Shown one piece after another: positions 35,712 through 44,767 of a stretch of DNA of 64,000 nt. Position 1 is the stretch's first letter. Every line of letters starts with the position of its first letter. The position numbers and the translations under genes were made by a program. The notes under the pieces were generated by a model. The model searched no databases, was not told the DNA's origin, and was given only the letters and a program-made list of their open reading frames with translations. Source of the stretch: Arthrobacter sp. SLBN-100 (GTDB lineage Bacteria > Actinomycetota > Actinomycetes > Actinomycetales > Micrococcaceae); assembly GCF_006715305.1 (NCBI RefSeq), contig NZ_VFMY01000001.1:868001-932000 (forward strand). Direction: 5' to 3'.

Positions 35712-36689
35712 ATGGCAACTGTTCCCCTTCCCACCCGCCCACATCCTGCCACCGCGGAAGCCGCCCCGCCGCCGTCGAACGCGAAAGACAAGGCCCGCAG
35801 GGCACACCGCCGGCCCGGCTTCCGCCGCGAGCAGTTCAGCGGCTGGGGCATGATGGCCCCGGCGGCGCTGCTGCTGCTGGCCTTCATCTTCATCCCGGCC
35901 ATCCTCGGCTTCGGCCTGGCCTTCACCAACGCGCGGCTCATCTCGCCGCGTCCGGTCGAATTCGTAGGCGTGGAGAACTTCGCCCGGCTCTTCTCGGACC
36001 CCACGTTCTACCGTGCCCTGCTCAACGTCGCCTACTTCACCGTGGTCATCGTCCCGGTCCAGTCCGGCCTTGCCCTGGTGATGGCGCTGCTGATCAACAA
36101 GAAGTTCCGTGGCGTGAACTTCTTCCGCACGGTCTACTTCCTGCCCGTGGTGACCTCCATGGTGGTGGTCTCGCTGTTGTGGCTGTTTATGTACCGCAAG
36201 GACGGCCTGATCAACGAGATCCTGTCCGCCGTCAGCTTCGGCCTGATCGACGGCCCGGACTGGCTCGGTGACCCCAATACGGCGATGCCGGCCATCATCA
36301 TCCTGTCCATCTGGCAGGCGGCCGGTTTCCACATGATCATCTGGCTTGCCGGGCTGCAGGGCATCTCGGGGGAACTGTATGAGGCATCCCAACTGGACGG
36401 CACCAGCCGGTGGCAGCAATTCCGCTATGTCACCTGGCCGGGCCTCTTCCACGCCCGGAGCCTGGTCCTCGTCACCATCACCATCCAGGCCCTTGGCCTC
36501 TTCGACCAGATCAGCGTGATGACCCAGGGCGGGCCCATGGACTCGACCACCACCATCATTTACGAGGCGGTCCAGTCCGGCTACCGGCAGCAGGAAACCT
36601 CCTACGCCTCCGCCATCTCACTGGTGTTCTTCGTCCTCGTGCTGATCGTCTCCGCGGTGCAGCGCTACCTCACGCGGGAGAAAGACTGA
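35712..36689 (+). CDS. Sugar ABC transporter permease (MalF type)
   Basis: A 325-residue inner-membrane subunit with a cytoplasmic N-terminal extension of some 40 residues and six helices. The EAA loop, where the ATPase docks, is seen as YEASQLDGTSRWQQFRYVTWPG near residue 220. It is followed 1 bp later by the partner permease. Confidence 0.93.
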   Translation: MATVPLPTRPHPATAEAAPPPSNAKDKARRAHRRPGFRREQFSGWGMMAPAALLLLAFIFIPAILGFGLAFTNARLISPRPVEFVGVENFARLFSDPTFYRALLNVAYFTVVIVPVQSGLALVMALLINKKFRGVNFFRTVYFLPVVTSMVVVSLLWLFMYRKDGLINEILSAVSFGLIDGPDWLGDPNTAMPAIIILSIWQAAGFHMIIWLAGLQGISGELYEASQLDGTSRWQQFRYVTWPGLFHARSLVLVTITIQALGLFDQISVMTQGGPMDSTTTIIYEAVQSGYRQQETSYASAISLVFFVLVLIVSAVQRYLTREKD

Positions 36690-36690
36690 C

Positions 36691-37569
36691 ATGAAAAACC
36701 AACTGCTCCTGAAAACCGCCGGCACCATGCTGGTGCGCATCCTCTTCGCCGTCGTCGCCGCGTTCCCCATCGTCTTTATGCTGGTGTCCTCGCTGAAGCC
36801 GGACCAGCAGATCTTCGGCGACATGTCCTCCCTGGCCGCTTTCCTGCCGGTAGGCAACATCTCCTTCGACAACTACACGGCCGTTTTCGACCGCGTCCCC
36901 GCTGCGCGCTTCCTACTCAACTCGGTGGGCGTCTCCGCCGTCACCGTCGTCCTGGGCATCTTCGTCAACAGCCTCTGCGCCTTCGCCCTGTCCCGGATGC
37001 AGATCCGCGGCAAAAAGATTGTGTTCACCGCGATCCTGGCCACGCTGATTGTGCCTTTCCAGACCCTCGCCCTCCCCCTGGTGTGGTGGGTCAACCAGCT
37101 CCCCTACTTCGAACTGAACGGTTTCAGCCTTGAGTTCTCCAAGGGCTGGCTGGACACCTACCAGGTCCAGATCATTCCGTTCATCGCCAATGCCTTCTCC
37201 ATCTACCTGTTCCACCAGTACTTCGAGTCCATCCCCAAGGAACTGGATGAGGCAGCACGCATCGACGGAGCCGGCTGGTTCAAGATCTACCGCCGGGTGG
37301 TCATGCCGCTCTCCGGCCCTGCCACCGCCACCGTGGCGATCCTGACCTTCCTGCCCGCCTGGAACTCCTACCTCTGGCCGCTCATGGTGGTCCAGTCCGA
37401 GGAGCTGCGGCCTGTGATGATCGGCATCCAGTACTTCTTCCAACTGAACGTCTCCTGGGGCGAGGTGATGGCCTACGCGTCCCTGATCACCGTGCCCGTG
37501 GTGGTGCTCTTCATCGCCTTCCAGCGTTCTTTCGTCAACAGCATCGCCTCCAGCGGCGTGAAGGGCTAA
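36691..37569 (+). CDS. Sugar ABC transporter permease (MalG type)
   Basis: A 292-residue six-helix permease with the EAA loop DEAARIDGAGWFKIYRRVVMPL near residue 186. It ends 6 bp before the GH32 gene. No ATPase is encoded in the operon, so a shared MsiK-like ATPase elsewhere is presumed, as usual for actinobacterial oligosaccharide importers. Confidence 0.93.
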   Translation: MKNQLLLKTAGTMLVRILFAVVAAFPIVFMLVSSLKPDQQIFGDMSSLAAFLPVGNISFDNYTAVFDRVPAARFLLNSVGVSAVTVVLGIFVNSLCAFALSRMQIRGKKIVFTAILATLIVPFQTLALPLVWWVNQLPYFELNGFSLEFSKGWLDTYQVQIIPFIANAFSIYLFHQYFESIPKELDEAARIDGAGWFKIYRRVVMPLSGPATATVAILTFLPAWNSYLWPLMVVQSEELRPVMIGIQYFFQLNVSWGEVMAYASLITVPVVVLFIAFQRSFVNSIASSGVKG

Positions 37570-37575
37570 CCACAC

Positions 37576-39120
37576 ATGAATTCGATTTCGACGGCGGCTG
37601 CCGCGCCCGCCGCGGTCGCGGCACCGGCTGCCTTGACCATTCCCGTAACGGACCGCTTCCGCCCTGAATGGCACTACACGGCCGAACGCAACTGGCTCAA
37701 CGACCCCAATGGCCTGGTGTACCTCAACGGCACCTACCACCTCTTCTACCAGCACAACCCCTTCGGAACGGACTGGGGCAACATGTCCTGGGGCCACGCC
37801 ACCTCCCGGGACCTGCTCCATTGGGAGGAACAGCCGGTGGCCATCGCCTGCGACGAACACGAAGCCATCTTCTCGGGCTCGGCCGTATACGACGAGCACA
37901 ACACCAGCGGCTTCGGCACTGCGGACACTTCCCCGCTGGTGGCCATCTACACCAGCGCCTACAGTGACGCCTCGCCGCTGGCCGGCCGGCAGGCGCAGTC
38001 GCTCGCCTACAGCCTCGACGAGGGCCTGACCTGGACGAAGCACCAGGGCAATCCCGTCCTGGACCGCGCGTCCGCGGACTTTCGCGACCCTAAAGTGTTT
38101 TGGTACGACGGCGCCGCCGGCAGTTACTGGGTGATGGCCGCCGTCGAGGCAGTGCAGCGCCAGGTAGTGCTGTACAAGTCCGCCGACCTGAAAGCCTGGG
38201 AGCACCTGAGCACCTTCGGGCCCGCCAACGCCACCGGCGGAGTGTGGGAATGTCCCGATCTGTTCGAGCTGTCCGTGGACGGCGATCCGGAGGACCGGAA
38301 GTGGGTCCTGATCGTGAACATCAATCCCGGAGGCGTCGCCGGCGGCTCAGCCGGGCAGTACTTCCTGGGAGCGTTCGACGGCGTGGAGTTCCGGTCCGAG
38401 TCGACTGTTACCGAGGGCCTCCAAAGGGATGACCTGCGGATGCGGGACTACCGCTGGCTGGACTGGGGCCGCGACTACTATGCCGCCGTTTCGTTCAGCA
38501 ACGTGCCGGACGGCCGCCGGATCATGATCGGCTGGATGAACAACTGGGACTATGCCGGTTCCACTCCCACCGCGGGCTGGCGGAGTGCCATGTCGTTGCC
38601 CCGGGAAGTCTCCCTGGGCCGGGTGGACGGGCAGGTGGTGCTTCGGCAGGAGGCTGTCGACCCGTTTTCGGGACCCGCCTCCCCGAGCTTCCAGCTCGGA
38701 CCGCAGCCGTTAGCGCACGGCACACTGGAACTCCCTGTCACGGCAGCAGTGGCGCGGGTCGATGTCGAGTTCGAGCCGGGTACGGCAGCCAGCGTCGGGC
38801 TGGTGCTTAAGGCCGACGGCGCCGAACGGACGCTCCTCACCTACGATGCCGCGGAGGGCACGCTTCGCCTGGACCGTCGGGAGTCGGGGAACGTGGGTTT
38901 CCACGAGACCTTCCCCTCTGTTGAAACCGTGGCAGTGCCGCTGAGGGAAGGACGCCTCCGGCTCCGGCTCTACCTTGACCGCTGCTCCGTGGAAGTCTTC
39001 GCCCAAGACGGCCTCGCCACCATCACGGACCTTGTGTTCCCCGCTGAGGCGAGCACGGCGCTGGCGGTCTTTGCTGAAGGTGACGGCGCGCACCTCGCGG
39101 CGCTCGCCGTCGTCGGCTGA
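37576..39120 (+). CDS. GH32 fructosidase (fructan/sucrose hydrolase)
   Basis: A 514-residue glycoside hydrolase of family 32. The nucleophile is in NWLNDPNG (Asp43), the transition-state stabiliser in FRDPKV (Asp171) and the acid/base in WECPDL (Glu225). The C-terminal beta-sandwich ends with CSVEVFAQDG, typical of the family. There is no signal peptide, so it acts on sugars already imported by the upstream ABC system. This favours short fructo-oligosaccharides or sucrose over polymeric levan. Confidence 0.93.
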   Translation: MNSISTAAAAPAAVAAPAALTIPVTDRFRPEWHYTAERNWLNDPNGLVYLNGTYHLFYQHNPFGTDWGNMSWGHATSRDLLHWEEQPVAIACDEHEAIFSGSAVYDEHNTSGFGTADTSPLVAIYTSAYSDASPLAGRQAQSLAYSLDEGLTWTKHQGNPVLDRASADFRDPKVFWYDGAAGSYWVMAAVEAVQRQVVLYKSADLKAWEHLSTFGPANATGGVWECPDLFELSVDGDPEDRKWVLIVNINPGGVAGGSAGQYFLGAFDGVEFRSESTVTEGLQRDDLRMRDYRWLDWGRDYYAAVSFSNVPDGRRIMIGWMNNWDYAGSTPTAGWRSAMSLPREVSLGRVDGQVVLRQEAVDPFSGPASPSFQLGPQPLAHGTLELPVTAAVARVDVEFEPGTAASVGLVLKADGAERTLLTYDAAEGTLRLDRRESGNVGFHETFPSVETVAVPLREGRLRLRLYLDRCSVEVFAQDGLATITDLVFPAEASTALAVFAEGDGAHLAALAVVG

Positions 39121-39233
39121 GAAAGTCGCGCGGGCCCGGGCAGGTATTCACCCCCCTATGCGGGGTACCTAAGTAGTCGGCACACCCGGAAACGGGTAGG
39201 GCTGTCCGTCCGGACCCGCACCTACACTTGAGC

Positions 39234-39476
39234 ATGGATACGATCCCGGCAGTGTTGCTGATTTTCGGTGCGGCTTTCGCCTGGCTGGGATTGACGGTAT
39301 TCGTACTCCTCCGGCTGCGGCGCCGCAGGCATGGTTCGTCGCTGGTAGCTTCGGCGGCCCCTCCTGATTCGCTGAACGGCCGCCACGGCCACAGGCCCTG
39401 GCGCCGCACCCGCCGGGCCACGGACCGGACGTCCTCAGACGGGCGCAGACTAAGCGCCTGGAGGGTCCGCGGGTGA
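39234..39476 (+). CDS. Possible small membrane protein
   Basis: An 80-residue reading frame with one N-terminal transmembrane helix (AVLLIFGAAFAWLGLTVFVLL) followed by a very basic tail (RLRRRRHGS, HRPWRRTRRATDR). The topology is sensible, but no SD is seen before the ATG and the Arg-rich tail could be a GC artefact. It lies within the 520-bp gap between the GH32 and VWA genes; the rest of that gap shows nothing. Confidence 0.4.
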   Translation: MDTIPAVLLIFGAAFAWLGLTVFVLLRLRRRRHGSSLVASAAPPDSLNGRHGHRPWRRTRRATDRTSSDGRRLSAWRVRG

Positions 39477-39640
39477 AGGCTTCCTCACATCCCGCCGCCG
39501 GGGTTATCCTCAAAATGCGTATCCAGTTGCGGGGGCATCCGGGCGGGGGGCTAGGCGCACCCGCGGTGTGACTGCCGCGGGCCAGTTTCATAATTTGCAT
39601 TTACACCGGGGAAACCCGGCGGATTTCAAAGGAAACGAGC

Positions 39641-41506
39641 ATGGGCCGCCGACACGCAGCATCCGACGTGAGCTATCCGCGCTGGATCTGGGTGGCCGCG
39701 GCGGCCACCGTGGCACTTCTTATTGTTGGCGGCGGGTTCCTGCTGCGAGCGGTGATCTTCCCCGGGGAATCAGGCGAGGGCGGGACTTCAGCGGGGGGTG
39801 GCGGCACACCTTCAGCAGCCGAACCTTTGGCGCAGGACTCTCCTGCCGCCGTCGCCGGGGCCGCTCCCTGCATCCCCTTGAACATCCTCACCTCGCTGGA
39901 AAACGCCGAGATGGTCCGGGCCCTGACGGCCGGGTACACGGCGAGAGCCCGCAGCGTGGACGGCAAATGCGTGACACCAATTGTGACCCAGGAAAAATCG
40001 GGAGTCGCTGTCCGCAAGGTTGCTGCGCGATTCCCCGATGTTCCGGCAGGCGACAGGCCCTCCATCTGGCTGCCGGACTCCTCCGCGTGGTTACGAATCG
40101 CCAGGGAAGGCGCCGGCGGCCCTGTCCCGCAGGAAGAAATCAGCCTCGCCCGCAGCGCGATCGTCGTGGCGATGCCGGAGACGATGACCCACGCTCTCGG
40201 CTGGGACAACAATCCGCCGTCGTGGTCCGAGGTCTTCAAGATGGCCGGGGAGCAGGACGTCTGGGAGCGTCTCGGCCATGGCGACTGGGGGAAATTCAAG
40301 TTCGGCAAGGCCAGTCCGCTCGTCTCGACGTCGGGCTTGCTGGCCCTTGCTGCTTCCTACGGTGCCGCCGGCGGCAGCCCGGCCGGTCTGGACGACATGG
40401 ACCTGGCTGCACCGTCCCTGGTGGAGAAAGTGCGCGCCGTGGAACTGGGCACCAGCCATTACATGGCCACCCCCGAGCATTTCCTCTGGCATGCCAGGGA
40501 GGCTGACAACGCGGGGAACGTCTCGGAATTCCTCTCCGCCGTGATCGTGGATGAAAAATCTGTTTGGGACTACAACCGCGGGGTGGTCAGCGAGGACGGA
40601 AAAACGAAGAAATCCGGTCCCGCGCCCAAGGAGCCCCTCAACGCCATCTACCCCCACGACGGCGTGCATGTGGCGGACAACCCGGCAGTAATCCTTGACG
40701 GGGACTGGGTGGCGAGCCAACAGCGCCTGGCGGCCCGGGATTTTCTCGCGTTCGCAGTGACGGAACAGGGCCAACACGTGGTCCAGGCATCGGGGTACCG
40801 TTCCGTCCAGGGCAAGCTGGATGCTGGGGTGGCGGAAACCGGACGGTACGCTGAGACGCTCCAGCCGCTGCCACTGCCCAAGGTGGAGGCACTTGTTGCC
40901 ATGCAGGACAGCTTCCCCGAGGTCCGCAAGCGGGCCAGGGCCTTGTTCCTGCTGGATGTCTCGGAGTCCATGGTGCAGGAACCCGGGGTGACCAAGCTGC
41001 AACGGGCTAAGGATGCAGTAGTCAAGGCACTGGACCATTTCACGGGTGACGATGAGATTGGGCTGGCCGCTTTCTCCCACGTGGGCGACGGCCCCCTGCA
41101 GCCGGGCATTGTGAGCGCGGTAGCCCCGTTCAAGACCAATAAAGAGGACCTCATCGCCAAACTCAACGAGCTCCAGGCCGTGGAGGCCACGCCCCTGTTC
41201 GAGGCGGTCAGCCGCTTCGCGGGCGATCAAGCCAAGGACTACAAAGACACCTTCATTAACACCATCGTGCTTTTGAGCGACGGCAAAAACGATACCCGCC
41301 ACCCGGGAGACCTGGGCGGGCTCTCCGAGCAGTTGAGCCATCAGAACCACTCGACCCCGGTGCTCGTCTTCACGCTCGCTTACGGGCCCGACGCCGACGT
41401 CCCCACTCTGCTGGAAATCGCCAGGGCCAGCGGGGCGCACTACTACGACGCCACCGATCCGAACAGGCTCGAAGAGGTGCTCGGCGAACTGGTGACGAGT
41501 TTCTAG
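39641..41506 (+). CDS. Membrane-anchored VWA protein with binding-protein-like domain
   Basis: A 621-residue protein. An N-terminal anchor helix (WVAAAATVALLIVGGGFLL, about 16-36) leads into an extracellular region of some 380 residues resembling a type 2 solute-binding protein (LNILTSLENAEMVRALTAGY, DRPSIWLPDSSAWLRIA). A C-terminal VWA domain follows, with the MIDAS motif FLLDVSESM near residue 438 and LLSDGKND. Such fusions are often called substrate-binding and VWA proteins. Function unknown; metal-dependent surface adhesion or sensing is plausible. Confidence 0.85.
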   Translation: MGRRHAASDVSYPRWIWVAAAATVALLIVGGGFLLRAVIFPGESGEGGTSAGGGGTPSAAEPLAQDSPAAVAGAAPCIPLNILTSLENAEMVRALTAGYTARARSVDGKCVTPIVTQEKSGVAVRKVAARFPDVPAGDRPSIWLPDSSAWLRIAREGAGGPVPQEEISLARSAIVVAMPETMTHALGWDNNPPSWSEVFKMAGEQDVWERLGHGDWGKFKFGKASPLVSTSGLLALAASYGAAGGSPAGLDDMDLAAPSLVEKVRAVELGTSHYMATPEHFLWHAREADNAGNVSEFLSAVIVDEKSVWDYNRGVVSEDGKTKKSGPAPKEPLNAIYPHDGVHVADNPAVILDGDWVASQQRLAARDFLAFAVTEQGQHVVQASGYRSVQGKLDAGVAETGRYAETLQPLPLPKVEALVAMQDSFPEVRKRARALFLLDVSESMVQEPGVTKLQRAKDAVVKALDHFTGDDEIGLAAFSHVGDGPLQPGIVSAVAPFKTNKEDLIAKLNELQAVEATPLFEAVSRFAGDQAKDYKDTFINTIVLLSDGKNDTRHPGDLGGLSEQLSHQNHSTPVLVFTLAYGPDADVPTLLEIARASGAHYYDATDPNRLEEVLGELVTSF

Positions 41507-41724
41507 GCAGGACCCAGGTTTCCGACGGCCGCGGTCTTCGGCGCCTCCGTTTCATCGGCAATCTTGGTCAATAGTTCTGCCATGGTCTTTTCGGCTTCCG
41601 GGGCATGATCAGGGGCAGCTAAAACGCGTTCCACCAACGGCGGTTCGGCGGTGGCCGCCGCCAGCAGGACGGATAGCTGCACGGCGGCGATCGCACTGCC
41701 GGAAAACTTGTTGCTGGAACGGCG
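41503..41724 (-). pseudogene. C-terminal remnant of an unidentified gene
   Basis: Reading the minus strand gives 73 open codons with natural composition (VQLSVLLAAATAEPPLVER, then EAEKTMAELLTKIADETE) ending in TAG at 41503. The frame is stopped by TAG at 41725-41727 and has no start at its 5' end. It looks like the tail of a helical protein whose front part has been lost. Its stop overlaps that of the VWA gene. It accounts for most of the 321-bp gap here. Confidence 0.5.
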
Positions 41725-41827
41725 CTACTGATTCCAACGGCGCCGTCCCAGCTACGAGGCTCCGTGGGGTTCCGGCCAGGACACCTCGGAGGGCGGCCGG
41801 TTGGTCCGACCGCCCCGTGGGACGTTC

Positions 41828-42199
41828 CTACCTGGGTTGGAGTACGTTCCAAAGGATCAGGTCGTGGGCATGCCTGGCCTTGTCATCACCACGGAAATCG
41901 GCTTCCTTGATGCTGCCGCCCGTGTCTATGCCAATGCTCGATGAAGACGCAAATCGCCCGAGCATCGACTTGTTGGACAGCATCGAGACGGATCGGATGT
42001 TCTTGTACGGCACCGACGTGACGGCAAGTTTGTTGCCCACGAAGCTCTTGTCCTGCAAGATGACGCGCATGTTGGTAATGCCAACGAAGCCGGTGCCCAC
42101 ACCGATGCAGTCGTAGACCGCGTAGACGGTTTCGCCCTGCAGCAGCCCCGCCCGGATCTGTTCCAACTGTTCCGGCCTGTCATGAATGATGTCAGTCAA
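41828..42199 (-). CDS. PH-domain-like (bPH) protein
   Basis: A 123-residue cytosolic protein with a bacterial pleckstrin-homology-like fold (GETVYAVYDCIGVGTGFVGITNMRVILQDK, VTSVPYKNIRSVS). Its role is unknown. The start appears to be TTG at 42199 with GGGGAG upstream. It lies next to the TM2 gene on the same strand, 45 bp apart. Confidence 0.8.
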   Translation of the reverse strand: MTDIIHDRPEQLEQIRAGLLQGETVYAVYDCIGVGTGFVGITNMRVILQDKSFVGNKLAVTSVPYKNIRSVSMLSNKSMLGRFASSSSIGIDTGGSIKEADFRGDDKARHAHDLILWNVLQPR

Positions 42200-42244
42200 T
42201 GCTCTTGCTCCCCATGTTTGTTGTTGCAGTTGTCACCAGCGAAA

Positions 42245-42808
42245 CTAGTCTCGAAGCGGAATTCCCTTGGCGTCCTGACGGAAGTAATTGACGCCGGCGA
42301 TGATCATGATGCCTTCGATGACGCCCCAGAGGCCCACCAGCCCGAAGGTGAAGATACCCAGGAACACCGTTAGGACAAGCTGGATGACGCCAATGGCGGT
42401 GTACCCCAGGTAGAAGCGGTGGATTCCCAGCCCGCCAAGGAAGATGCCCAGAAGTCCGGCAGCGATCTTGGATTTGGGCTGAGGGTAGCCGTAGGCAGCA
42501 TTGGGCATCGGAGGCTGCTGCGACATGTGGGGGTACTGACCGTACGGCTGAGGCGGGGTCCCGTACGGCTGCGGCGGAGCCTGATGCACGGGTGCCACGG
42601 GCTGGTAGTCCGGATACTGCTGCTGCGGGTACTGCATGGGTGCCTGCTGCTGGGGCGGCTGGAATGACCGGGCTGGCGCTGCGGGGGCGGGCGCTGCTGT
42701 TGGAGGATCCGACACCGGCCCGCCCGCCTCCGATGCCGGCTGCTGCGTTTGCCCGGGCAGCCCCTCTTCCGCAGGTGATGGAGAGTGGTTGAATGGGGGT
42801 TGAGTCAT
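42245..42808 (-). CDS. TM2-domain membrane protein with Pro/Gln-rich N-terminus
   Basis: A 187-residue protein. The first 110 residues are a low-complexity Pro/Gln/Tyr region (PPQPYGTPPQPYGQYP). A TM2 domain follows: KSKIAAGLLGIFLGGLGIHRFYLGY, then FGLVGLWGVIEGIMIIAG, two helices joined by a short turn. Function unknown. The ATG at 42808 is used. Confidence 0.88.
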   Translation of the reverse strand: MTQPPFNHSPSPAEEGLPGQTQQPASEAGGPVSDPPTAAPAPAAPARSFQPPQQQAPMQYPQQQYPDYQPVAPVHQAPPQPYGTPPQPYGQYPHMSQQPPMPNAAYGYPQPKSKIAAGLLGIFLGGLGIHRFYLGYTAIGVIQLVLTVFLGIFTFGLVGLWGVIEGIMIIAGVNYFRQDAKGIPLRD

Positions 42809-43186
42809 TATGTGCCTTTCGAATGGTGACGATGGAGCCCAGGGCTTCAGGGCAGCAACTCCATCGAAAGACGGCTTTCCCCCAAGAAATCCATGTGCCG
42901 TAGTTATTCTGACCCATAGGCCTGACAATTGCGGTGTTATTTCGGAAGTCTTTCAATTCCGATCACGGCAGCCCGCTGTCCCCCGGGTCTCCCTGCACGC
43001 TTCACCGGATCCTTGGGCCACCGGCCCTTTCGTCCCCGGGCAGGCACTGGCCGGAGCCAACTGTGGCTGGGCATCGCCCAAGCGACCGCCGTCGTCGCCT
43101 GCTTGGGTGAGTTGGAACAAAGGCCGGACGAGTAAGGCCGGGGCGTCTCAGCTGTTGGCGCCCTTTCCGGCGCCTATGCTGGTCGA
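42809..43186. other. 378-bp gap without a gene
   Basis: Divergent promoter region between the TM2 gene and the next rightward gene. No coding frame, repeat or RNA element could be supported. Confidence 0.5.
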
Positions 43187-43717
43187 GTGACTCCTGCCCC
43201 CTCCCCCAGCACGCTTGACGTAATAGTCCACTCGGGGCCGGCCGAGTGGTGGGTGATCCTTGCCGGGCTGGGACCATTGGCCGTTCTCACCGCGGCACTG
43301 CTGGCCTTCTACATCAACTGGCGCACGCTTAAGCAGCGCACCGCGGCCGACAAAACTGCGCTGGACCAGAAAAGGGAAGCGGATGCCCAGGCCCTGAGGC
43401 AGAAAACTGCAGCGGACAGCCGGGCGGAATGGTGGCGGCGGACCCAATGGGCGCTGGACCGGGCATTGGACGGCGACGAAGGAACGAAGGCCTTGGGACT
43501 AGCAACACTTGAAGTTCTCGCCCGCAGCGAGCTTGCGCGGGATGAGGAGCTCGAGTTATTCGACATCGCCTGGAAAAGCGTCTCGGGTGATGAGAACGGG
43601 GACGACCTTGCGAACGTAGGCGACTCTGACCAGGAAGGGCCGTTCGTGGACGCCGTTGACAACTTGAGCGAGAATGGAACGACGGATAAAGACAAGGCCA
43701 AGGAGGTTGGACCATGA
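43187..43717 (+). CDS. Hypothetical single-pass membrane protein with coiled coil
   Basis: A 176-residue protein with one transmembrane helix (ILAGLGPLAVLTAALLAFYINW, about 24-45), a charged helical segment (RTAADKTALDQKREADAQALRQK) and an acidic tail. The start is GTG. No family recognised. Its stop overlaps the next start (ATGA). Confidence 0.75.
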   Translation: MTPAPSPSTLDVIVHSGPAEWWVILAGLGPLAVLTAALLAFYINWRTLKQRTAADKTALDQKREADAQALRQKTAADSRAEWWRRTQWALDRALDGDEGTKALGLATLEVLARSELARDEELELFDIAWKSVSGDENGDDLANVGDSDQEGPFVDAVDNLSENGTTDKDKAKEVGP

Positions 43718-43908
43718 GCGCAGCGTCGTCTGAACATCGGTTTGTTCATACTCCCCGGAACACACCTGCCAAGCCGGTCAAGAAGAATGCCACCCCAGCC
43801 GAGCACCGGGTTCAAGTGGCGGCCGCCAGACTGCGAGTGACGCTGGACGAGCGCCTCGGCCGCGAAACACCGGCCAAGACGAAGGCGCTGGCGAAGGAAC
43901 CAATCTAG
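43714..43908 (+). CDS. Small basic hypothetical protein
   Basis: A 64-residue protein, basic and helical (AEHRVQVAAARLRVTLDERLGR), beginning four bases inside the previous gene. Coupled translation suggests it works with the upstream membrane protein. Family unknown. Confidence 0.7.
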   Translation: MSAASSEHRFVHTPRNTPAKPVKKNATPAEHRVQVAAARLRVTLDERLGRETPAKTKALAKEPI

Positions 43909-44666
43909 GGTATCGAAGCCGGTAGCGTTGTTCCGGCGCGGAGACCGAGGGCCATGTCCGACGTCAGCCCAAGAACCTCCACAAGGACGTCCTCTTCACG
44001 CTGGATGTCAGTGACGTTTGCGGATCGGGCGGACTTTTCAACGCGGCCTGCCGGGAACCCGTTAATGGCCACAGCCCAGGACTCGGCAGCTGGGTCGTCC
44101 GACTCCCACGTCACCCTTATCTCGCTGACTCCCTCGACCGTGGACAGCACCTCGACCTGAACATTCCGTGGCGGCGCCAGCGGCTGATGCGCCCAGATCG
44201 TGCTGACGTGAACCGGAGTCTTGAGGACATTGGTGCTTCCGACCATATTCGAGACCCGCAGGATCATCTCTCCCTCGAACTCGTTCACATAAGTGTGCTT
44301 GAGGACCGGCCCGTTGGTCGACATATCGTAGGTACCGTTGCCGTCCAGGTCCCACTCGTACTTGTCCACCGCGCCAATGGATGACGAAGCATCAAAGGTG
44401 ATCTCCATGCCTGGGCGCGCGAAATAGCCGTTGATCGGCAGCCTTGCCTCAACACCGTTGTTCTTGCCCAGCGGGATGATGGTGACCTGCATGGGAGAAC
44501 CGGTGTCCTGGCCGGAAGGTGTGCGGCTGGGCTGGCTGGCAGTCGCTGACGGGGAAGGAATCTCCGTACTTACGGGAGCGGACAGAACGCCCTGCCCTTG
44601 CGCGCATCCGGTAGCCAGAACGAGCACCAAGCCTGCGGCAGACAATCCAGCGGCGCTTCTTTTCAT
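43905..44666 (-). CDS. PKD-domain lipoprotein
   Basis: A 253-residue exported lipoprotein (signal peptide with lipobox LATGC at about 21), a Ser/Thr/Pro stalk, a PKD domain (ITFDASSSIGAVDKYEWDLDGNG, about 95-120) and a C-terminal fibronectin-III-like region (PPRNVQVEVLS, IRVTWESDDPA). Probably surface-exposed and binding. The ATG at 44666 has a GGGGGAG SD. The longer frame in front of it is not coding. Confidence 0.85.
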   Translation of the reverse strand: MKRSAAGLSAAGLVLVLATGCAQGQGVLSAPVSTEIPSPSATASQPSRTPSGQDTGSPMQVTIIPLGKNNGVEARLPINGYFARPGMEITFDASSSIGAVDKYEWDLDGNGTYDMSTNGPVLKHTYVNEFEGEMILRVSNMVGSTNVLKTPVHVSTIWAHQPLAPPRNVQVEVLSTVEGVSEIRVTWESDDPAAESWAVAINGFPAGRVEKSARSANVTDIQREEDVLVEVLGLTSDMALGLRAGTTLPASIP

Positions 44667-44767
44667 GATCTCCCCCGTCGATCTTTGCGTCACGAAAAGC
44701 ATGCACAGACAAACGAGGTTTCCGATACAGGGGCAGACACAAGATTGCGGAAAGACGTTTTGCGGCC

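Noticed and set aside
36913..38205. 430-codon open frame antisense to the MalG permease and GH32 genes
   Set aside because: It spans the boundary of two certain genes on the other strand and has no recognisable content.
40091..41440. 449-codon open frame antisense to the VWA gene
   Set aside because: Shadow of a gene with clear MIDAS and anchor features.
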